A stretch of DNA of 9,170 bases from CAYRPN01 sp964426135 (GTDB lineage: Bacteria > Planctomycetota > Phycisphaerae > Phycisphaerales > Phycisphaeraceae): assembly GCA_964426135.1 (NCBI GenBank), contig CAYRPN010000179.1, positions 1-9,170 on the forward strand, read 5' to 3'. The translations under genes and the position numbers were made by a program. How positions within the stretch are numbered: position 1 is the stretch's first letter; each line of letters starts with the position of its first letter. The notes below the pieces were generated by a model, which was not told the origin of the DNA, did no database searches, and worked only from the letters and a program-made list of their open reading frames with translations. Shown in pieces: positions 1 through 6,614 of this stretch.

Positions 1-106
1 AGGGAGGGGAATCGGAAACGGCCAAGTCGGCAAGTTATTTCGGTCACGATCCTAAGCGCTGACATGGTTCTGAAAATACCTTGATTTGACGATCTGTCGT
101 TCTCCC

Positions 107-141
107 GCCCTCACCCTAGCCCTCTCCCGGAGGGAGAGGGG
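107..141. repeat. C/G-rich palindromic intergenic repeat
   Basis: A perfect 9-bp stem (120-128 with 132-140) closes a 3-base loop, preceded by a C-rich tract with CACCCTAG. It lies 35 bases past the stop codon of the minus-strand LysM gene. No T-run follows it on either strand, so a classic intrinsic terminator is not supported, although the hairpin could still help end or protect that transcript. The design (9-bp stem, 3-base loop, next to a C-rich arm) matches the two hairpins at 7799-7819 and 7904-7924. The first ten bases of the window also look like the right half of such a repeat. The rest of 1-175 shows nothing else recognisable. Confidence 0.6.
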
Positions 142-175
142 ACCGGAGCAAGCCGCAGGACGTTCCGCCCTTGGT

Positions 176-1699
176 TCAGTTCACCGTTTTCACGGGTTCG
201 GTAATCTTCAGCTTCATGCCCACATGCAGCCGGCCGGGATCGCTGCCGATGATTTCGCGATTGGTCACGTAGATGTGCCGCCAGTGTTCGCCGGTGTTGA
301 AGTGCTTGCGGGAAATGGTCGCCAGGTTCTCGCCGGCTTTCACTTCGTGGAACTTCACCTCGGGCGCTTTCACGGGCAGGGATCGCGGGTCGCCCGTCTT
401 CGTCGCATCCAAGGCCTTGGCCGCAGGCGGCTTGATTGCGTCCGCTGCCTTGGGGTCGACTGCCTTGGTGTCGGCGGCCTTCGCATCAAGCTTCGGCAGA
501 TCGGTCGGCAACTGAGGCAATGTGATGATCTGCCCCAGTTTCAGCTTGCTCGGATTCACCTGCGGATTCGCCTCGGCGATCTCGATCCAGTGTTTTTCCG
601 CGCCATACACGGCGCTGGCGATCGAACTGAAGGTGTCGCCCGCTCGAATGGCGTAAGGTTTACCCGCAATCGCCGGCGCCGCTGCGGGCTTGGCGACCTC
701 CGGCTTCACCGCCGGCTGGTTGGCATCCGGCTTGGGAATCACGACGGGAATGTTTGGCGACACAGGCAACGCGCTGTGCGCGTCGGACTTCTCCGCAGGG
801 TCGGTCACAGCCGCGACAAGCTCCTTGTCGCCAGTCGTCTTGCTGTCAGTCTTCGACGAAATCTCCGAAGGCGTGATCAGCGGGTTCGAAACGGCGCGGG
901 GGCCGGCGTCAACAGTCGTCGTCGCCGGCTCCGTTCCGCCTGCACGTACCAGGGCAGGATCGGCATCATCGATGATGGGAAGGTCGGCGAACTGCTTCGG
1001 ATCGTCCTTCGCCAGTGGTTTGGCCGGTGCCGCGTCAACAGGTGAAGCGGGGGGCGCGGCGGTTGCGGGGGCCGTTGATTTCGCGTCCGATTTGTCGGCG
1101 CTGGCGCCCAGCGTCAGGCTGGGCACTTCGTTCCTGGTGCTGCTATCGACGGGAATCGGCGAAGGCGCAGGGGTGATGCCGATTTCGCCGGCGGTTTTCG
1201 TTGGGCTGGCGGCAATGGCGGAATCGCTGGAGTTCGATCCGGTCAGCGAACCGGGATTCGTGGTCGCGGCCGCCGCTTCCGTCGGCAACAAGCCGGAGCC
1301 GGTGGCTGCGGGTGAACTCGCCTCGGTGAGCGGGATGATGCGTTCAGCGACAGGCCCCTCGACCGCCGCGACGCTGGCAGGAGTGTTGGAGGCAAGCGTG
1401 GAGGCTCGTTCTGTGCCGGTGTTGGCGGCGGTGGCGTCGGTTTCGTTCTTGATTCGGGAGACGATGGCATCGAGGCCGGTGGGCGGCAGCGCATCGCTGG
1501 CCGAAGGCAGCACCAGCGCCGACCGCGATTCGGCAGCGGGTCGTTCGCCGGCGGCCGGCTCCGTCGGCACAGGTTCGACGGCAGCGGCGGGGGGCAGATT
1601 GCGTTTGCTGCGTGGATCGTCCTGGCCCAGGTAGAAACCGATGAGGATCAGGCAGATGAGCGCGACGCTGGCCAACCCGATTTTCTGAGACGTGGACAT
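176..1699 (-). CDS. Membrane-anchored protein with two C-terminal LysM domains
   Basis: This is a 507-residue protein likely to bind peptidoglycan or another GlcNAc-containing glycan at the cell envelope. Residues 7-24 form one hydrophobic segment (start MSTSQKIGLASVALICLILI), read as an uncleaved signal anchor with the rest outside the cytoplasm. Residues 30-345 are a long Ala/Pro/Thr/Ser-rich, low-complexity stretch, probably a disordered spacer. LysM 1 spans about 347-395 (YAIRAGDTFSSIASAVYG, then WIEIAEANPQVNPSKLKLGQ). LysM 2 spans about 447-501 (FHEVKAGENLATISRKHF, then HWRHIYVTN and GRLHVGMKLKI). No hydrolase domain is seen, so it is a binding or scaffold protein rather than an enzyme. 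The ATG at 1697-1699 is preceded by GGAG with 7-base spacing. The sulfatase-like gene lies 165 bases upstream on the same strand, so co-transcription is possible. Long open frames on the plus strand here are composition artefacts. Confidence 0.88.
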   Translation of the reverse strand: MSTSQKIGLASVALICLILIGFYLGQDDPRSKRNLPPAAAVEPVPTEPAAGERPAAESRSALVLPSASDALPPTGLDAIVSRIKNETDATAANTGTERASTLASNTPASVAAVEGPVAERIIPLTEASSPAATGSGLLPTEAAAATTNPGSLTGSNSSDSAIAASPTKTAGEIGITPAPSPIPVDSSTRNEVPSLTLGASADKSDAKSTAPATAAPPASPVDAAPAKPLAKDDPKQFADLPIIDDADPALVRAGGTEPATTTVDAGPRAVSNPLITPSEISSKTDSKTTGDKELVAAVTDPAEKSDAHSALPVSPNIPVVIPKPDANQPAVKPEVAKPAAAPAIAGKPYAIRAGDTFSSIASAVYGAEKHWIEIAEANPQVNPSKLKLGQIITLPQLPTDLPKLDAKAADTKAVDPKAADAIKPPAAKALDATKTGDPRSLPVKAPEVKFHEVKAGENLATISRKHFNTGEHWRHIYVTNREIIGSDPGRLHVGMKLKITEPVKTVN

Positions 1700-1701
1700 C
1701 G

Positions 1702-1717
1702 AAGGTCTCCGTACCTT
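1702..1717 (-). promoter_or_regulatory. Small hairpin presenting the LysM gene's Shine-Dalgarno
   Basis: On the minus strand, AAGGT and ACCTT pair as a 5-bp stem around the loop ACGGAG, and the GGAG in the loop is the ribosome binding site of the LysM gene. A second hairpin with a 7-bp perfect stem (1730-1736 with 1742-1748, 5-base loop) lies just upstream in the leader. The short stem is weak and may be chance. The Shine-Dalgarno itself is the better supported part of this call. Confidence 0.4.
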
Positions 1718-1864
1718 TGGGTTCCGCTGCCCGGCATCCGTTGCCGGGGTTCAGAAGACGACCATCGCCGGAAGCGCGGCCGACCTTGCTGAGGATTATC
1801 GGCCACGTCGCTTTCCAGAGTGCAGAACTTTTCCGGCTGCACCAAGGCCATCCCCGGCCAGCAC

Positions 1865-3214
1865 TCACCCGACGCCGCCGCCGGGCAGCGCCCGGATCGA
1901 CATGAGCGCCATCGCCAGCCTCGCCCGCAGCCCGTCGAGCACATTCATGCCCGCCACGGTTCGCACCAGGTTCTGCCGCTCGGCGGGATCCGCCAGCAGG
2001 TCGTAAAGGCCCAGGGCTTCGCCGCTGTCCACGTTGAAGATGATCTTGTGCTGCTCGGTTTCGAGCATGATGCGCCGGCCGAACTCGCTGATGCACGCTC
2101 CGCCGCGCGGCATGCCCAACGGCTCGCCCGCCAACACGTGCATGAGCGATCGCCCGGCGGCGGCGGGGGGCAGGTCGCAGCCGGCCAGACCCGCGATCGT
2201 GGCCGCGATGTCCACCGTGCTCACCAGCCCGGGGCTCACGTGCAGTTTCACCGGCACCGGCGGCGTGATCAGCACGGGCACCTCCACCGACGCCTGCAGA
2301 AAGGAGCGATGCCCCACCAGCCCGTGATCGCCCAAAAGATGCCCGCGGTCGCTGGTGGTGACCATCCAGGTGCGCTCCTTGTCCCGGCGATCCTCCAGGC
2401 CCGCGATCAGCCGGCCGATGCCGTGATCAAACAGGCTCACGCGGCCCAGGTAATCGCAACGGATGCGAGCGAGGCGGTGGGCGTCCATCCGCTGCAGCAT
2501 GACGCGCGGGTAATCCAGTTCCGCCACATCATCGAGCTTGCAGAAATCGGCGGGCACGAAGCCTTCCTCCAGCAGACGCGGATCCGTCATCTGTTCGTAG
2601 AGCGTCGGCGGAGGAAGGTCGTTGCCCGGGCCGTTGAAGACCACGATCAGGCACCACGGCCGATCGCTGGGCATGCGGGCCAGGGTTTCCTGCGCGGCCC
2701 GCGCGATGTAGCCATCGATGTCATCTTCGGGATCGAGCAGCAGGCGATCGGGTTCGAATGGGCCGTAGCGTTTCCGCTGGCGGCGTTGCTGGGCGATGGC
2801 GGCATAGGTGCCGTTGCGGCGGGTGGAGGTGAGGTAGGCACAGGTGAGTGCTTCGACGCGTTCGATGTCCTCCACATGCACCGCGGTGTGCAGCCACGGT
2901 TCGATGGGCGAGATGCACCCGACGCCTGCCACGTGGTAGCCCGCATCGACGAGGTAGGTGGGCCAGCCTTCGCAGGTGAGGTTGGAGGCGGTCTGCTCGG
3001 TGTAGCCGTGCTGCCGGGCGTGCAGGCCGGTGAAGAGGCTGACGAGTCCGCCGCAGTCGGCCGGTGTGGCGCTGGTGGCGGTGAGGCGCAGGCCTCGCTT
3101 GGTGAGGTGTTCGAGGTTGGGAGTCTGGACGGGCCAGGCGCGGGAATCGCTGACGGCGTCGGAACGCAGGCCGTGGCCGATGACGACGATCAGATTGCGT
3201 CTCAAAAGTGCCAT
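1865..3214 (-). CDS. Sulfatase-superfamily protein with degenerate active site (probable pseudoenzyme)
   Basis: This 449-residue protein has the layout of the sulfatase/alkaline-phosphatase superfamily. The N-terminal strand is NLIVVIGHGLRSDA (7-20), followed by TPNLEHLTKRGLRL (31-44), LFTGLHARQHG (60-70), AGYHVAGVG (91-99), SDRGHLLGDHGLVGH (288-302), VPVLI (312-316), GRSLMHVLAGE (354-364) and YDLLADPAERQNL (404-416). Active sulfatases need an Asp pair after the first strand, a Cys/Ser-x-Pro-x-Arg site that becomes formylglycine, and several Lys/His residues. Here the Asp pair is replaced by GHG (13-15), and the nucleophile region reads PADCGGLVSLFTG with no Pro or Arg. The usual GKWH reads GCIS (99-102), the PH of the central strand reads PG (196-197), and the late Lys is His302. 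Only Asp289 survives. No signal peptide is seen, so it is probably cytoplasmic. The ATG at 3212-3214 sits 6 residues before the first strand and is weakly preceded by GGGAA. The upstream in-frame ATG at 3278-3280 adds 22 residues with no homology-like character and no ribosome binding site. The gene lies upstream of the LysM gene on the same strand. Fold: sure. Loss of sulfatase activity: likely. Confidence 0.82.
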   Translation of the reverse strand: MALLRRNLIVVIGHGLRSDAVSDSRAWPVQTPNLEHLTKRGLRLTATSATPADCGGLVSLFTGLHARQHGYTEQTASNLTCEGWPTYLVDAGYHVAGVGCISPIEPWLHTAVHVEDIERVEALTCAYLTSTRRNGTYAAIAQQRRQRKRYGPFEPDRLLLDPEDDIDGYIARAAQETLARMPSDRPWCLIVVFNGPGNDLPPPTLYEQMTDPRLLEEGFVPADFCKLDDVAELDYPRVMLQRMDAHRLARIRCDYLGRVSLFDHGIGRLIAGLEDRRDKERTWMVTTSDRGHLLGDHGLVGHRSFLQASVEVPVLITPPVPVKLHVSPGLVSTVDIAATIAGLAGCDLPPAAAGRSLMHVLAGEPLGMPRGGACISEFGRRIMLETEQHKIIFNVDSGEALGLYDLLADPAERQNLVRTVAGMNVLDGLRARLAMALMSIRALPGGGVG

Positions 3215-3329
3215 GCAGTTTCCCGACGAACAGGCCTTTGAGTTGGCGGCGGCGAGGCGTGGACGAACCCCGCATGGCAAACGTACATCGCGTTTTGCGT
3301 TTGTGCTAACTTACGGGAAGAAAAAGAGA

Positions 3330-3378
3330 GCCGATAGCCGATAGCCGTTAGCCGTTAGCCGTGAGCCGTGAGCCGATA
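3330..3378 (+). repeat. Heptanucleotide tandem array (7 x 7 bp)
   Basis: There are seven uninterrupted 7-base units in the order GCCGATA, GCCGATA, GCCGTTA, GCCGTTA, GCCGTGA, GCCGTGA, GCCGATA. Variants occur in adjacent identical pairs, as expected from slippage or stepwise duplication. The array directly abuts the 100-bp inverted-repeat element that starts at 3379. A related array in the opposite orientation lies at 3611-3649. It resembles the short tandemly repeated heptamers (STRR) known from cyanobacteria in style, which is an analogy and not an assignment. Confidence 0.85.
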
Positions 3379-3478
3379 GGAGCCGTGCAGGATCAACTTC
3401 GCATGTGGGACGACTTTCCAAGTCGTCCGGCTGGGAGCGAAGCGATTCGAATCTGCGGAGTTAATCTTGCACGGCTCC
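3379..3478. repeat. 100-bp element with 20-bp terminal inverted repeats
   Basis: The ends 3379-3398 (GGAGCCGTGCAGGATCAACT) and 3459-3478 (reverse complement GGAGCCGTGCAAGATTAACT) match at 18 of 20 positions. In the middle is a perfect 9-bp stem with a 3-base loop, GGACGACTT-TCC-AAGTCGTCC (3408-3428). The right two thirds (3413-3478) recur in reverse orientation at 8919-8984 and 9099-9164. The layout of two inverted ends around a hairpin resembles REPIN or small MITE elements. No transposase lies in the window. No protein-coding signal is seen in it. Confidence 0.75.
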
Positions 3479-3610
3479 TTAGCTTCGGACGAGAATCGGA
3501 AGAACGACGCTTGCAACGACTTTGTAGGTCATTGAGGCTTGATTCAGGCCGGATCCGTGAACCCCGCAATCGCAGGGGCACCCCGGCGATTCATGTCATC
3601 GGCATTGAGC

Positions 3611-3666
3611 TAACGGCTATCGGCTATCGGCTCCTCGGCTCCTAACGGCTCCTCGCTCTCGGCTCC
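3611..3666 (-). repeat. Inverted heptamer array upstream of the ABC-F gene
   Basis: It contains TAACGGC, TATCGGC, TATCGGC, then looser units TCCTCGGC and TCCTAACGGC, then a decayed C/T-rich tail. These are the reverse complement of the heptamers at 3330-3378, so the two arrays could pair across about 230 bases as a large stem. The decayed tail ends directly before the ATG at 3670. The stretch 3479-3610 between the 100-bp element and this array holds no recognisable gene. Bases 3215-3329 are the leader side of the sulfatase-like gene and show no clear promoter. Confidence 0.75.
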
Positions 3667-3669
3667 CCC

Positions 3670-5655
3670 ATGGCACTACTCTCCTGCTCCAACCTGAAAC
3701 TCTCCTTTGGCGATCGCATCCTCCTGGACGGCGTCAACTTCACCCTGTCCGATGGCGAGCATGTCGGACTCATCGGCCGCAACGGCTGCGGCAAGTCCAC
3801 GCTCATGAAACTCGCCGCCGGGCTGGAAATGCTCAAGCCCGACGACGGCCAGATGCAGGTCGCGCGCGAAGCCGTCGTCGGCTATCTCACCCAGGATCCG
3901 CAGCTCGATCCCGACAAGACCCTGATCGAAGAGGCCGGCGAAAGCTTCGCCAGGCTCCGCGCCCTGCACCTGGAACTCGACCGTCTGTCGCACGAGATGG
4001 GCGAAGCGCAAGGCGCCGAACTCGATCGCCTGCTCGCACGCTATTCCGACCTGGAACGAGAGATGCACGTTGCCGGCGGCTATGCCGTCGAGCATGAAAT
4101 CGAAGCGGCGCTGCACGGTGTCGGTCTCGACGATCGCTTCTTCAACGTCAAGGTCAGCGACCTCTCCGGCGGCCAAAAAGGCCGGCTCTCACTCGCCAAG
4201 CTGCTGCTCTCCAAGCCCGACCTGCTGCTGCTCGACGAACCGACCAACCACCTGGACATCACCGGGCGCCAGTGGCTCGAAGGCTACCTGCACGATTACC
4301 CCGGCGGCATCATGATCGTCAGCCACGACCGCTGGCTGCTCGATCGCGTGGTGTCGAAAATCTATGAACTCGACCGCGGCCGGCTCTTCGAATACCCCGG
4401 CAACTACGCCCAGTACGTGGAGATCCGCAACCAGCGCCGCATCGCCCAGGCGCGCGAGTTCGACAAGCAGCAGGACAAGATTCAGCGCGAGCAGGCCTTC
4501 ATCGATCGCTACCGCGCCGGCCAGCGCGCCAAGCAGGCGCGCGGCCGGGAAACGCGACTCGAACGATTCATGGACGGCGACCTGATCGAACGGCCCATGG
4601 AACTGGATGCGATGAACATCCGACTGACGCCGCACGCCCGCGCCAGCGATATCGTGCTCACCGTCGAGTCACTTTCCAAGTCCTACGAAGGCAAGAAACT
4701 CTTCGAAGACCTCTCGATCATTCTCAAACGCGGCGAACGTCTGGGCATCATCGGGCCCAACGGCGCCGGCAAATCCACGCTCATCCGCTGCATGCTCGGA
4801 GAGCAGCCCGCCGACGCCGGCACCGCCAGGCTCGGCGCCAGCATCGATGTGGGCTACTTCCGCCAATCGCACGAGAACCTCGACCTGTCCCTGACCGTGG
4901 TGGATTACCTGCGCAAGTTCGTGCCATCGGACACCGCCCAGGAAGCCCGCGATCTGGCCGGCGCGTTTCTCTTCAGCGGGCAGTCGCAGGAGAAGCCGAT
5001 GTCCGTGCTCTCCGGCGGCGAGCGATCCCGCGCCGTGCTCGCTGGACTTATGGCCGGCGGTCACAACGTGCTGGTCCTGGACGAGCCGACAAATCACCTG
5101 GACCTGTCCAGCGCGGAACGCCTGGAAGAGATTCTCAAGCAGTTCACTGCCCCGTTGGAGAACACGTACTCTTCGAAAGAAAGCGGCAAATCCTCCGGCG
5201 GCGGCACGCTTATTCTCATCACGCACGATCGCGCGCTGCTCAACTCGCTCGTGGATCAACTGCTGGTGCTCGATGGTCACGGCGGCGCCAAGCTGATTGC
5301 CGGCAACTATTCGGAGTACATCGCGCAGGAAGCGAAGGCCTCGTCCGCCGCCGCCGCACAGGCCGCGAAGAAGAACGAAAAGGTAGTGAAGAAAGAGCCG
5401 CCGAAACCCCAGAGCAAACCCGCCCCGGCCAGGCAGGGCAACGGGCCGCACGCCCGCATGAAACAGGACAAGCTGGAAGCCCGGATCGAAGAACTGACGC
5501 GCGGGCTGAAGGAGATTGACGAAACCCTGGCCGACCCGCAGGTGTATCGGGATGGCGGCAAGGTGAAGTCGCTGCAGGATCGCCGCGACGCGGTGGCGGC
5601 GGAGCTGGTGCCGCTGGAAGAGGAGTGGATGCGCCGCGCCGATGCGGCGGAGTAG
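3670..5655 (+). CDS. ABC-F family ATPase (Uup/EttA/YheS-like)
   Basis: This 661-residue soluble protein has two ABC ATPase domains and no membrane segments, the hallmark of ABC-F proteins that bind the ribosomal E site and relieve stalled translation. Domain 1 has Walker A GRNGCGKST (36-44), signature LSGGQ (165-169), Walker B LLLLDE (185-190) and switch His219. The inter-domain linker (about 250-325) carries the family-typical basic helix around QAFIDRYRAGQRAKQARGR. Domain 2 has Walker A GPNGAGKST (362-370), signature LSGGE (447-451), Walker B VLVLDE (467-472) and switch His519. An Ala/Lys/Pro-rich tether (555-595) leads to a C-terminal coiled-coil-like domain (597-655), as in Uup and YheS. 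Residues 493-511 between Walker B and the switch His are an extra Ser/Gly-rich loop. The start is fixed by the family-typical MALLSCSNLKLSFGD, but the bases before it are C/T-rich with no Shine-Dalgarno. All catalytic motifs are intact. Exact subfamily, and any role in antibiotic resistance, cannot be decided here. Confidence 0.95.
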   Translation: MALLSCSNLKLSFGDRILLDGVNFTLSDGEHVGLIGRNGCGKSTLMKLAAGLEMLKPDDGQMQVAREAVVGYLTQDPQLDPDKTLIEEAGESFARLRALHLELDRLSHEMGEAQGAELDRLLARYSDLEREMHVAGGYAVEHEIEAALHGVGLDDRFFNVKVSDLSGGQKGRLSLAKLLLSKPDLLLLDEPTNHLDITGRQWLEGYLHDYPGGIMIVSHDRWLLDRVVSKIYELDRGRLFEYPGNYAQYVEIRNQRRIAQAREFDKQQDKIQREQAFIDRYRAGQRAKQARGRETRLERFMDGDLIERPMELDAMNIRLTPHARASDIVLTVESLSKSYEGKKLFEDLSIILKRGERLGIIGPNGAGKSTLIRCMLGEQPADAGTARLGASIDVGYFRQSHENLDLSLTVVDYLRKFVPSDTAQEARDLAGAFLFSGQSQEKPMSVLSGGERSRAVLAGLMAGGHNVLVLDEPTNHLDLSSAERLEEILKQFTAPLENTYSSKESGKSSGGGTLILITHDRALLNSLVDQLLVLDGHGGAKLIAGNYSEYIAQEAKASSAAAAQAAKKNEKVVKKEPPKPQSKPAPARQGNGPHARMKQDKLEARIEELTRGLKEIDETLADPQVYRDGGKVKSLQDRRDAVAAELVPLEEEWMRRADAAE

Positions 5656-5710
5656 AGGCGACCCGTGCGGATGCGCTATGGGGATGCCCTAACGGTTCCG
5701 GTTCCCCGTC

Positions 5711-5967
5711 CCCATTTAGCCGGCGGGCTTGCCCGCCGCGAACCACCCGCCTCCACATGATCCCGGTGCCACGCCTTTCGTGCCAGCCCGCGATGGGCGG
5801 CACCGGGCCACACCGCGGATGGACGTTCACGGCGGGCTTGCCCGCCGCGAACCACCCGCCTCCACGTGACTCCGGTTCCACGCCTTTCGTGCCAGCCCGC
5901 GATGGGCGGCACCAGGGCCACGCCGCGGCTGGACGTTCACGGCGGGCAAGCCCGCCGGCTAAATGGG
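5711..5967. repeat. Two-unit element with perfect 27-bp terminal inverted repeats
   Basis: The end at 5711-5737 (CCCATTTAGCC followed by GGCGGGCTTGCCCGCC) is repeated exactly in reverse complement at 5941-5967. Between them are two direct units, 5722-5830 (109 bp) and 5831-5940 (110 bp), which differ at only a handful of positions. Each unit starts with the hairpin GGCGGGC-TT-GCCCGCC and contains a second imperfect inverted repeat (GGTKCC to GGCACC). Similarity to the other copies extends a little outside the ends (AACGGTTC before, GAAGAGAG and GTGCATGC after). There is no transposase and no credible reading frame. The gap 5656-6152 holds this element, then 185 bases with no clear promoter before the lipoprotein gene. 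Confidence 0.85.
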
Positions 5968-6139
5968 AAGAGAGTGCATGCGCAGAGTCGGACTCCCAGC
6001 GTCCGGCTCTGACATGACACCGGCGAATCCGCACTCAAATCTCGCGCTCATCTAACCGTTCGCTCACAACACATCTCTAACCTTCTCCCCACAAAGGGCG
6101 GTTGGTCCGATGGTCGGGCGGACCGCTCCGGTTCTAACC

Positions 6140-6144
6140 AAGGA
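6140..6144 (+). promoter_or_regulatory. Shine-Dalgarno of the lipoprotein gene
   Basis: AAGGA stands 8 bases before the ATG at 6153 and decides that start. It is part of the perfect 10-base palindrome AAGGATCCTT (6140-6149). Confidence 0.7.
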
Positions 6145-6152
6145 TCCTTTCC

Positions 6153-6422
6153 ATGCGCTCGATCCGCCTGTTCGTCGCGTTGTTTGTCTCCGCCCTTGCC
6201 CTTGGCGGCTGTGCCGGTGGCAGCAAGTATGACAAGTTCGGCTATTCCACCGTTGAGAAGGATGGCCGCCTGTACGTGTTCCCCTCCAACAGCGCCGAGT
6301 ACCAGATGTTCACCAAGACCGGCGACATGGGCAAGTCGGTCACCATGATCGGCAAAGGCCCCGATGGCATGACCATCATCGCCCCGGACAAGCGAATCAT
6401 CGACAGCTACATGAGCAACTGA
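6153..6422 (+). CDS. Small putative lipoprotein, function unknown
   Basis: This 89-residue protein has a typical lipoprotein signal: Arg2 and Arg5, hydrophobic core FVALFVSALAL, then lipobox LGGC with the lipidated Cys at position 20. The mature part is about 70 residues with no further membrane segment (YDKFGYSTVEKDGRLYVFPS, then SAEYQMFTKTGDMGKSVTMI and GPDGMTIIAPDKRIIDSYM). It is polar, has a single Cys and looks like a compact strand-rich domain. I do not recognise a family. A periplasmic or outer-membrane location by lipid attachment is inferred from the lipobox. The start has a good Shine-Dalgarno, and codon use looks like the neighbouring genes. It stands alone between copies of one repeat family (nearest copies end at 5967 and start near 6478), so it is probably monocistronic. 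Confidence 0.85.
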   Translation: MRSIRLFVALFVSALALGGCAGGSKYDKFGYSTVEKDGRLYVFPSNSAEYQMFTKTGDMGKSVTMIGKGPDGMTIIAPDKRIIDSYMSN

Positions 6423-6477
6423 GCGATCGAGTTCGGCAAAGCCGACGGACCGTCCTGGCCGCAAGCGTCGGCGCGCC

Positions 6478-6524
6478 AACGGTTCGGGTTGCCCGTCCCC
6501 ATTTAGCCGGCGGGCTTGCCCGCC
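6478..6524 (+). repeat. Solo left end of the 27-bp inverted-repeat family
   Basis: The 27 bases at 6498-6524 are identical to the left end of the 5711-5967 element, and the match extends upstream through AACGGTTCGGGTTGCCCGTC. After 6524 the similarity stops, so no internal unit and no right end follow. It begins 55 bases past the lipoprotein stop codon. Its GGCGGGC-TT-GCCCGCC hairpin lacks a following T-run, so a terminator role is only possible. Confidence 0.8.
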
Positions 6525-6614
6525 GCTTGAGAGATTTGTCCTGCGCCGCGTCGAGTCATCGATGCGGCGATTTTTTTCGGGTCGAGACATCGCGAACGAT
6601 TCGGGTCGCCCGTC

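Noticed and set aside
86..1634. Long plus-strand open frames opposite the LysM gene (319 and 314 residues)
   Set aside because: They lie antisense to a gene with clear LysM domains, have no recognisable domain and reflect the GC-rich, low-complexity Ala/Pro spacer.
1820..3241. 473-residue plus-strand open frame opposite the sulfatase-like gene
   Set aside because: The minus-strand product has family motifs along its whole length, while the plus-strand product is Ala/Gly/His/Arg-rich with no domain.
3215..3280. Longer start for the sulfatase-like gene at 3278-3280
   Set aside because: It adds 22 residues with no family similarity and no ribosome binding site. The Met at 3212-3214 fits the usual distance to the first strand.
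3330..3378. CRISPR array
   Set aside because: The 7-base units are contiguous, without spacers, and no cas gene is present.
3361..3645. 94-residue plus-strand open frame
   Set aside because: It is built entirely from the repeat elements and has no domain or ribosome binding site.
5722..5737. Intrinsic terminator for the ABC-F gene
   Set aside because: The GGCGGGC-TT-GCCCGCC hairpin is stable but is followed by GCGAACC, not a T-run, and the same hairpin occurs in repeats unrelated to gene ends.
5240..6034. 264-residue minus-strand open frame and similar frames in 5625-6017 and 6562-6810
   Set aside because: They translate the inverted-repeat family (peptides such as RRACPPRTT and GGQARR) and overlap the ABC-F gene.
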